Source: Fretibacterium sp. (lineage in GTDB: Bacteria; Synergistota; Synergistia; Synergistales; Aminobacteriaceae). From it: 6,535 nucleotides of DNA. Location: positions 1 to 6,535 of the forward strand of contig JAEEGY010000006.1 in NCBI GenBank assembly GCA_016280565.1, in the 5' to 3' direction. A model generated the notes under the pieces. It had not been told where the DNA came from. It saw only the letters and a program-made list of their open reading frames with translations, and ran no database searches. A program made the translations under genes and the position numbers. This document shows positions 1-5,093 of the stretch, piece after piece (within the stretch, counting starts at the first letter, position 1; every line of letters begins with the position of its first letter).

Positions 1-69
1 GAAAGGGTAAGGTAGTTTTACCGTTCACTTTTCAATTCTCTTTTCCCATGCAGTGATCCTATAAGTGAA

Positions 70-91
70 AAGGCTGAGATTTTTCAGCCTT
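70..91. other. Perfect 8-bp hairpin in the leader of the TDT gene
   Basis: AAGGCTGA at 70-77 is exactly complementary to TCAGCCTT at 84-91, leaving a six-base loop. There is no T-run after it on the plus strand. On the minus strand the stem is followed by only a short T-stretch. A TATAAG box at 60-65 could be a -10 element without a recognisable -35. If so, transcription would begin near the base of this hairpin and it would cap the 5' end of the mRNA. Otherwise it may be a remnant terminator for a gene to the left. The pairing is seen directly; the role is a guess. Confidence 0.35.
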
Positions 92-114
92 CAGCTGTAC
101 AACAACATTATAGT

Positions 115-121
115 GGGGTGA
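115..121 (+). promoter_or_regulatory. Shine-Dalgarno supporting a TTG start for the TDT gene
   Basis: GGGGTGA can pair with the 16S anti-Shine-Dalgarno (resembling GAGGTGA with one G-U wobble) and ends five bases before TTG at 127. The alternative in-frame GTG at 118 lies inside this same motif and has no ribosome binding site at usable distance. The TTG is therefore favoured. Confidence 0.45.
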
Positions 122-126
122 GTTGT

Positions 127-1038
127 TTGTTTCTGAAGCGCTATCCCATCCCCATTGCGGGGCTTATTTTGGCCCTGCTTGCCCTGGGGAACCTTGTGCA
201 GTCCTATGACCCGAGGATACGCCTTGCCCTGGGGGGCATCGCGGCCGTCCTCTATGTGATTTACCTGCTCAAGCTGGTCGTCCTCAACACAAAGTTGAAG
301 GAGCCGCTTGAGAACCCTGTGGCGGCGAGTGTCCTGCCGACCTTCACCATGGCGACCATGCTGCTGGGGGGGTACGTTAAGCCCTATGCCCCCAGCATAG
401 GTGTGGCTCTCTGGTACGCCGGGCTGATCGGGCACGCGCTCCTGATCCTGTGGTTCAGCTGGGGCTTTTTGAGGGGCTTTTCCATCAAGAAGGTCTTCCC
501 CTCCTGGTTCATCGTTTACGTGGGCATCGCGGTCGCCAGCGTGTCCGCGCCCGTTGCGGGGCGGCTGGATATTGGGCAGGCGGCCTTCTGGTTCGCCCTC
601 GCCGCGTACCTCTGCCTTCTGCCCTTCGTCTGCTGGCGCGCCTGGGTCGTGAGGCAGATCCCTGACCCCGCAAAACCCACAGCGGTCATCTTTGCGGCGC
701 CGGCGTCCCTGTTGCTGGCGGGCTACATGACCTCCTTCGAGGTGAAGGCCCCGAATATGGTGTATGCGCTGCTGATGGCGTCCCTGTTCTTCTTCCTGGT
801 GGGGATGTTTTATTTGATCTGGCTGACGTGGAAGCAGCCGGACTTTACCCCAGCCCACGCGGCCTTCACCTTCCCCATCGTCATCAGCACCATTGCGGTG
901 AAACTGGTGGGGCCGTTCCTGGGGAGAGAGCTGGAAATCTACCAGCTCCTGGTCACGCTCCAGACGATCTTAGCGGCCCTGGTGGTCCTGTGGGTGTTGG
1001 TTCGTTACCTGTTTTTCCTGTTCGTAGAATCGGAGTAA
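127..1038 (+). CDS. TDT family transporter (TehA/SLAC1-like, ten-helix membrane protein)
   Basis: This is an integral inner-membrane protein of about 303 residues, almost wholly hydrophobic. Roughly ten membrane segments can be drawn: 8-25, 31-54, 68-83, 92-113, 126-143, 150-170, 184-202, 208-234, 243-263 and 270-300. The N-terminal PIPIAGLILALLALGN stretch and the later PTFTMATMLLGGY are typical of the tellurite-resistance/dicarboxylate transporter (TDT) family. Members of that family move C4-dicarboxylates, sulfite or other small anions through a channel-like pore. Phe249 in the AFTFP motif is a candidate for the pore-gating phenylalanine described in TehA, placed here by inference only. 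The substrate cannot be read from the sequence. TTG at 127 is preferred because GGGGTGA sits just upstream; GTG at 118 would add three residues. A gene for a cysteine-rich redox protein follows after 32 nt, probably in the same transcript. Confidence 0.85.
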   Translation: MFLKRYPIPIAGLILALLALGNLVQSYDPRIRLALGGIAAVLYVIYLLKLVVLNTKLKEPLENPVAASVLPTFTMATMLLGGYVKPYAPSIGVALWYAGLIGHALLILWFSWGFLRGFSIKKVFPSWFIVYVGIAVASVSAPVAGRLDIGQAAFWFALAAYLCLLPFVCWRAWVVRQIPDPAKPTAVIFAAPASLLLAGYMTSFEVKAPNMVYALLMASLFFFLVGMFYLIWLTWKQPDFTPAHAAFTFPIVISTIAVKLVGPFLGRELEIYQLLVTLQTILAALVVLWVLVRYLFFLFVESE

Positions 1039-1070
1039 GCACTTCATAAAACATCTGAGGGGGAAAACTT

Positions 1071-1616
1071 ATGGAGTCTATCGTCAAGTTTCACGCAACA
1101 GCGGTGAGCCCGAAGGCTGTCCAGAAGCACGCGGAGGAGATGTTCGCGGGAGGGTTCTTCTGCTGCGAGGCCGTCATGTCCGTCATACGAAGCGACTTTC
1201 AGGTCGACGTGCCGGAGACCGTTATCGCCATGTCCTCCGGGATGTCCGTCGGCGTGGGGCGCTCCGGGTGTCTGTGCGGCGCGCTGAACGGCGGCATCCT
1301 CGCGCTGGGGATGTTCTTTGGCCGCACGACGCAGGACGGCCCCAAGGATCCGAAGGTGAACGCTCTGATGGCCCTGTCACACGAGCTGCACGACTGGTTC
1401 CGGGAGGCAAACGCCAAGAATGCGAACTGCTGCCGCGTGCTGACCAAGGGGTTCGACATGGCCGGCGGAGAGCACAAGAAGCAGTGCATCGCGTTCACCG
1501 GTCTCTGCGCCGGAAAGGTGGCGGAGATACTCTGCCGTGAGCTGGGGATAAAGAACTTAGACTCGGAGCCCATCAAGGGGCTTGAAAAGCCGTTCCTGCC
1601 GCCCTCGGCGGCATAA
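1071..1616 (+). CDS. C_GCAxxG_C_C family putative redox-active protein
   Basis: This 181-residue soluble protein has nine cysteines: 31, 32, 67, 69, 120, 121, 139, 146 and 155. The FFCCEAV segment near residue 30, the glycine-rich GRSGCLCGALNGG at 64-75 and the later paired and single cysteines match the C_GCAxxG_C_C family. That family is found mostly in anaerobes and is thought to bind metal or undergo thiol redox chemistry; no reaction is established. There is no signal peptide or membrane segment, so it is probably cytoplasmic. The ATG start has a good GAGGGGG ribosome binding site at 1057-1063, seven bases upstream. It follows the TDT transporter by 32 nt with no terminator between, which suggests co-transcription and perhaps a shared sulfur or redox role (inference). 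It appears full length. Confidence 0.85.
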   Translation: MESIVKFHATAVSPKAVQKHAEEMFAGGFFCCEAVMSVIRSDFQVDVPETVIAMSSGMSVGVGRSGCLCGALNGGILALGMFFGRTTQDGPKDPKVNALMALSHELHDWFREANAKNANCCRVLTKGFDMAGGEHKKQCIAFTGLCAGKVAEILCRELGIKNLDSEPIKGLEKPFLPPSAA

Positions 1617-1628
1617 GGATATAAGATT

Positions 1629-1706
1629 GGGGAGCGGAAACAGACGGGGTTCAAACCGGGTCCGACGACAGCCCGCTTGCTCCTTCCTCGCCTGCTTCCG
1701 CTCCTC
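1629..1706. terminator. Long imperfect inverted repeat, possible bidirectional terminator
   Basis: Arms 1629-1649 and 1686-1706 pair at 19 of 21 positions. They include a perfect nine-base block (GGAGCGGAA at 1631-1639 against TTCCGCTCC at 1696-1704) and only two A-C mismatches (1640/1695 and 1644/1691). Two of the pairs are G-U. A smaller CGGG/CCCG stem (1657-1660 with 1672-1675) sits inside the 36-base loop. It begins 13 nt after the stop codon of the cysteine-rich protein gene, where a terminator is expected. The flanks are only mildly U-rich (TCTATTATA on the right, AATCTTATA on the minus strand), so this is not a textbook intrinsic terminator. Confidence 0.4.
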
Positions 1707-1742
1707 TATTATACCAACCTTCTTCGCAGTCAGCGGAGGCCT

Positions 1743-1800
1743 GGCCAGACGACCGGGCTTACACGGCCCCGCAGGGGGAGTGGCGTCCGGTCGGTCGGCC
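1743..1800. repeat. Second nested inverted repeat in the convergent gap
   Basis: GGCCAGACGACCGG (1743-1756) pairs with CCGGTCGGTCGGCC (1787-1800) at 11 of 14 positions, with a three-base internal mismatch. Within the loop, CCCC (1767-1770) and GGGG (1774-1777) can form a further GC-only stem around GCA. No open reading frame with coding character crosses it. It may act as a terminator or mRNA 3'-end block for the minus-strand peptidase gene, or be part of a structured RNA. Confidence 0.3.
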
Positions 1801-1810
1801 ATGTCGAAGG

Positions 1811-1827
1811 GAAGCGTGGGACGCTTC
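1811..1827 (-). terminator. Perfect 7-bp hairpin overlapping the peptidase stop codon
   Basis: GAAGCGT (1811-1817) and ACGCTTC (1821-1827) are exact complements around a GGG loop. On the minus strand the first arm includes two bases of the TGA stop codon of the S9 peptidase. The downstream tract is CCCTTCG rather than a U-run, so termination efficiency would be low. It may instead protect the mRNA 3' end. Confidence 0.3.
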
Positions 1828-3781
1828 ACCGGAGGCCCAGGTGTTTCCTGAAGAACGCCTCCATCTCCCGGTAAAAGTCAAAGCGGTTCTCCTCGTTGTG
1901 GAAACCGTGCCCCTCGTTGTCCTTCACCATGTAGACCACGTCCTTGCCCGCCTTGCGGACGGCCTCGACGATCTGGTCCGACTCTGCCTTGTTCACCCGC
2001 GGATCATTGGCCCCCTGAGCCACGAACAGCGGGATCTTTATCTGCTCCGCATGGAACACCGGCGACACCGCCGTTAATAGCTCCTTGTCCTTCTCCGGGT
2101 CGCCGATCTCCTCGTACTCCATCTCCCGGAAGGGCTCCCAATAGGGCGGGATGCTCTTCAGCAGCGTGAAGATGTTGGACGGACCTACGTAGCTCACGGC
2201 ACATGCGTACAGGTCCGGCGTGAACGTGGCCCCGGCCAGAGCCGAGTAGCCGCCGTAGCTGCCGCCATAGATAGCCAGGCGCTTGCGGTCCGCGATGCCC
2301 TGAGCCACGGCCCACTCCACACCGTCGGTGACGTCGTCCTGCATCCCACGCCCCCACTGCTTGAAGCCCGCCTGCCAAAACGCCTTGCCGTACCCTGTTG
2401 AGCCGCGGAAGTTCACCTGGAGCACCGCCGCGCCCCGGTTGGCAAGGAACTGGGCCTCCGAGTCGAAGCCCCACACGTCCCGCGCGCTGGGGCCTCCGTG
2501 AGGGATGACCACCAGTGGCAGGTTCCGCGGCTCCACCCCCAGCGGCAGCGTCAGGTAGCCATGGATGTCCAGCCCGTCGCGGGATTTGAATTCGATGGGC
2601 TTCATGGGGGCCATCTGCGCCTCCTTCAGCCAGGGGGACAGGTCCGCCAGCTTGGACAGGGAGTTGTCCTTGCGGTCGTAGAGGTAGTACGCCCCCCGCG
2701 TCCGGTCCCCGTAGACCCGGGCGATGACCCGGCGCTCGTCGTCATCCATATCCGTCACGGCCACCTCGTGCTCCGGGAAGAAGGACGTCAGGGTCTTTTG
2801 CAGCTCCGCCCGGTCCTCGTCGAAGAAGTGATAATGTCCACGGTCCGTCACATAGGTCACGCCCGTGATGATCTTACGCTTCTTTGAGTGCAGGATGCTC
2901 CCCACATCCACCTCCGGGTGCTCAAACACCAGGTCCAGCGTCTTGTTGGCCTCGGGGTCGAAGGTGTAGATGGCGGTCTTGTCGCGGCTCAGGTTCGACT
3001 CCACATAGAGCAGCTTGTTGTCGTAGGCGAAGAGTAGCGGGACAAAGGTCTCGCGGAAGTTCGTCGTGATGAGCGTGCGGAACTCCTGGTCCTCCGTGGT
3101 GCGGTAGAGCAGACTGGCGTTTACCCCGTCCGTGGCGTAGGCGGCGCGGAGCTTGCCATCGTGGTCGGTCATCCAGCCCGCGATGTTCCCCGGATTCTCC
3201 GCCACCTGGGTCAGCTCGCCCGTGGCGATGTCACAGCGAAAAACGTCGAACACCTCCGGGTTGCGCTTGTTCAGCTCGATGAGCATGTGGGCGGGGTCGT
3301 CCTCAAGGTCATCCAGCACTCCGGCGCGCACGCCCTCAAAGGGCGTCAGGTCCCGCGCCTCGCCCCCACGGGCGCTCACCACGTAGATGTGGAAGTTCTC
3401 GTCGCCGCCGCTGTCCTGGACGTAGACGATGCGGTCGTTGCCCTTCCAGAAGAAGCCCGCGATGTCCCGCTCTTTGGCGGAGGTGACGCGCCGCTCCTCC
3501 CCCGTCGCCAGGTCGCGCACCGTGACATTCATCCGCCGCTCCCAGGGCTTGGCAAAGGCCAGCTTCGTTCCATCCGGCGAGATGGCATAAGCCGCCGTGT
3601 CCGGGTTGCGGAAGAAGTCCTCCATCGGCAGTAACGGAGGACGTGCGGGCATGGCCGCCGCCCGCTCTGCAGTTTCCGCGGTCTCAGCAGAAGCCTCCGC
3701 GGCATGGGCCCCCGCCAGGGGCAACGCCAGAGAGAGGAATCCGCCAAGGGAAAGTGCAAGGATTAACAGTTCACACCTCAT
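1826..3781 (-). CDS. Exported S9 family serine peptidase (prolyl oligopeptidase-like)
   Basis: This 651-residue peptidase has a signal peptide at about 1-27 (hydrophobic 5-23, AHA before the likely cleavage site), so it should act outside the cytoplasmic membrane. A short Ala/Glu/Thr-rich linker (28-45) follows. Residues about 54-390 look like the beta-propeller of S9 enzymes, with repeats such as YAISPDGTKLAF. Residues about 395-650 form the alpha/beta-hydrolase domain. The catalytic triad is visible: Ser508 in GGSYGGY, Asp593 in GANDPRV and His625 in NEGHGF; HGGP at 428-431 is the usual oxyanion-side motif. Such enzymes cleave short peptides, often after proline or as dipeptidyl or acylaminoacyl peptidases; the specificity cannot be read here. 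Length and motifs suggest an intact enzyme. The ATG is fixed by a consensus AGGAGGT. It appears monocistronic, divergent from the tRNA-Leu gene and convergent with the cysteine-rich protein gene. Confidence 0.93.
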   Translation of the reverse strand: MRCELLILALSLGGFLSLALPLAGAHAAEASAETAETAERAAAMPARPPLLPMEDFFRNPDTAAYAISPDGTKLAFAKPWERRMNVTVRDLATGEERRVTSAKERDIAGFFWKGNDRIVYVQDSGGDENFHIYVVSARGGEARDLTPFEGVRAGVLDDLEDDPAHMLIELNKRNPEVFDVFRCDIATGELTQVAENPGNIAGWMTDHDGKLRAAYATDGVNASLLYRTTEDQEFRTLITTNFRETFVPLLFAYDNKLLYVESNLSRDKTAIYTFDPEANKTLDLVFEHPEVDVGSILHSKKRKIITGVTYVTDRGHYHFFDEDRAELQKTLTSFFPEHEVAVTDMDDDERRVIARVYGDRTRGAYYLYDRKDNSLSKLADLSPWLKEAQMAPMKPIEFKSRDGLDIHGYLTLPLGVEPRNLPLVVIPHGGPSARDVWGFDSEAQFLANRGAAVLQVNFRGSTGYGKAFWQAGFKQWGRGMQDDVTDGVEWAVAQGIADRKRLAIYGGSYGGYSALAGATFTPDLYACAVSYVGPSNIFTLLKSIPPYWEPFREMEYEEIGDPEKDKELLTAVSPVFHAEQIKIPLFVAQGANDPRVNKAESDQIVEAVRKAGKDVVYMVKDNEGHGFHNEENRFDFYREMEAFFRKHLGLR

Positions 3782-3787
3782 GAAAAG

Positions 3788-3794
3788 ACCTCCT
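3788..3794 (-). promoter_or_regulatory. Consensus Shine-Dalgarno of the S9 peptidase
   Basis: On the minus strand this reads AGGAGGT, six bases before the ATG at 3781. It fixes the start that gives a complete signal peptide. Confidence 0.8.
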
Positions 3795-3817
3795 GTGAAA
3801 AGGAATCGTTTATTTAC

Positions 3818-3823
3818 AGTATA
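3818..3823 (-). promoter_or_regulatory. Candidate -10 element for the S9 peptidase
   Basis: The minus strand reads TATACT, five of six matches to TATAAT, in a locally AT-rich stretch (3805-3830). Transcription would start near 3811 and give a leader of about 30 nt including the Shine-Dalgarno. No convincing -35 hexamer lies 16-18 bases upstream, so an activator may be needed or the true promoter may differ. Confidence 0.35.
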
Positions 3824-3917
3824 AATTTAACGCATGAGGGAAACTTGCGCCATTCGCCGTTATGCGGAGTTTTCGGATTAAATCGCTCACGCCGCGAGGG
3901 CGGAGAAGTGCCAGCTC

Positions 3918-3946
3918 TTGACAAGCCCAGGCCCCACCGATAAAAT
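3918..3946 (+). promoter_or_regulatory. Strong sigma-70 promoter for tRNA-Leu and perhaps the downstream operon
   Basis: A perfect -35 hexamer TTGACA (3918-3923) is separated by exactly 17 bases from TAAAAT (3941-3946), five of six matches to the -10 consensus. The expected start point near 3953 leaves only about four bases before the mature tRNA 5' end. No terminator is visible between the tRNA and the J-domain gene, so this promoter may also feed that gene and feoAB. Confidence 0.8.
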
Positions 3947-3956
3947 GTCAGTACTT

Positions 3957-4042
3957 GCCGGGGTGGCGGAATGGTAGACGCAGTGGACTCAAAATCCACC
4001 GGGGGCGACTTCGTGGGAGTTCGAGTCTCCCCCCCGGCACCA
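3957..4042 (+). tRNA. tRNA-Leu (anticodon CAA)
   Basis: The 86-nt cloverleaf is complete. Acceptor arm GCCGGGG (3957-3963) pairs with CCCCGGC, followed by discriminator A and an encoded CCA (4040-4042). The anticodon stem GTGGA/TCCAC encloses the loop CTCAAAA, giving anticodon CAA, which reads the UUG codon. A long variable arm (GGGGGCGACTTCGTG region), characteristic of class II tRNAs such as tRNA-Leu, precedes the T-arm GGGAG-TTCGAGT-CTCCC. No terminator follows; the next coding sequence begins 31 nt downstream. Confidence 0.97.
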
Positions 4043-4073
4043 TCATTGTGAGGTTTACAGGGAATCGTATCTA

Positions 4074-5093
4074 ATGGGAGCCAACCTTTCACAGGAGATC
4101 ATCGACAGCCTGAGGGTATTGGGCCTTGAGCCGGGAGCGTCGGTCGCGGATGTGCGGGCGGCGTTTCGTCATTTGGCGCACGTTTGTCATCCTGACGGCG
4201 CCGGGCAGGAAGGGGCCAAACGTTTCCAGAAGATCACAGGGGCCTACGCGCTCCTGAAGGGGCTCACAGCGGAGGAGCTGGAAAGCCTTGTTCAGGAGGT
4301 AGAGGCGGAAGCACCGGAAGTTGAAGAGGAACCACGCCAAAAAACACTCTTTGACTGGTACCGCAAGCGTGCAGACAAGCTGGACGAGACGGAAGAATCA
4401 AGTGAGGAGGCGCAGGAGCGCGGCAGGCGTGTGGACCTTGTCCTGGAACAGTACGGACAGAAGCTTTCCAGTCATTTGGAACAGCTTGAGCAGGACAAGG
4501 ACAATGACATGGCCGGGGAGGTCCTTTCGCGCCTGAACTCCTCCCTACCGGAGGTGAGACGCCTTGCGCTGGAGCGTGTCGGAGCGTTCACCAACCGGGG
4601 GGATGTGCGTCAGGCCCTGGCCAGGCTCCTGAACCGCTGGGAGGTAGACGAGAGGACGGCGCGCCTTGTGTCCGGCCTTCCCATGAGCAATGACACACGT
4701 CGCCAACTTGCCGGGGAGGTGGCCGCTCACGCCATGGCTTTCCCCAACTCTCTCTTGGCCTCGCTTCTGGGCCTGCGCCAAACAGAAGGAACGCCAGACC
4801 TGCCCCTGATGGAACGTTATCTGTCCTCTGTCTCCCCAGACGGCGTGGCACTGATCCTTCGCTACTGGCCCACGGGACACCCTCCCGCAGATGCGACCCT
4901 TCGCCGCCTCCTGGCGAGCGACGACCCCCAGGTCCTTGTGCCGGTGCTCTCCGCCATGAAACAGCATTTCCCCAAGTCCGCACCGCGCCACAAAAAACGC
5001 CTGACCGAGCTCCAGGAACACCCGGTTTCCGCCGTGCGTGTGTGGGGTCGTGTCCTCGGGGGAGGGACGCCTGAAAGGAGAACGGAGAGATGA
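4074..5093 (+). CDS. J-domain (DnaJ-like) protein with HEAT-like helical C-terminus
   Basis: This is a 339-residue, probably cytoplasmic protein. Residues about 11-63 form a J domain: helix I around DSLRVLGLEPGAS, helix II VRAAFRHLAHVC, then the diagnostic His39-Pro40-Asp41 and helix III FQKITGAYALLKG. The HPD motif is what stimulates DnaK ATPase in J proteins. There is no Gly/Phe region, zinc finger or DnaJ substrate-binding domain, so it is not DnaJ itself. Residues 66-88 and 104-112 are strongly acidic. From about 120 to 330 the protein is all-helical in appearance, with HEAT-like units such as SSLPEVRRLALERVGAF and SDDPQVLVPVLSAM; this fold is inferred from pattern only. The start has a weak AGGGA ten bases upstream, and no other in-frame start lies between the tRNA and this ATG. 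Its stop overlaps the feoAB start (ATGA), indicating translational coupling. A link to FeoB folding, assembly or regulation is inference. Confidence 0.85.
   Translation: MGANLSQEIIDSLRVLGLEPGASVADVRAAFRHLAHVCHPDGAGQEGAKRFQKITGAYALLKGLTAEELESLVQEVEAEAPEVEEEPRQKTLFDWYRKRADKLDETEESSEEAQERGRRVDLVLEQYGQKLSSHLEQLEQDKDNDMAGEVLSRLNSSLPEVRRLALERVGAFTNRGDVRQALARLLNRWEVDERTARLVSGLPMSNDTRRQLAGEVAAHAMAFPNSLLASLLGLRQTEGTPDLPLMERYLSSVSPDGVALILRYWPTGHPPADATLRRLLASDDPQVLVPVLSAMKQHFPKSAPRHKKRLTELQEHPVSAVRVWGRVLGGGTPERRTER

Noticed and set aside
91..858. A 255-codon minus-strand open frame antisense to the TDT gene
   Set aside because: The product is rich in Gln, Arg, Gly and His with no recognisable domain, whereas the plus-strand frame gives a clear ten-helix transporter.
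1645..1675. A GGTTCAAAC motif resembling a tRNA T-loop, possibly a tRNA fragment or attachment site
   Set aside because: The flanking stem pairs at only one or two positions and no acceptor, D or anticodon arm can be drawn. The bases are better explained as part of the long inverted repeat.
4043..4073. A Fur-box operator for the iron-transport genes
   Set aside because: CATCATTGTGA has a faint resemblance but no dyad matching the 19-bp Fur consensus. None is seen upstream of the tRNA promoter either.
3814..4092. A 92-codon minus-strand open frame crossing the tRNA
   Set aside because: Its GGETRTPTKSPPVDFEST stretch is the translated antisense of tRNA-Leu, a well-known spurious open frame. 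It also covers the promoter and the peptidase leader.
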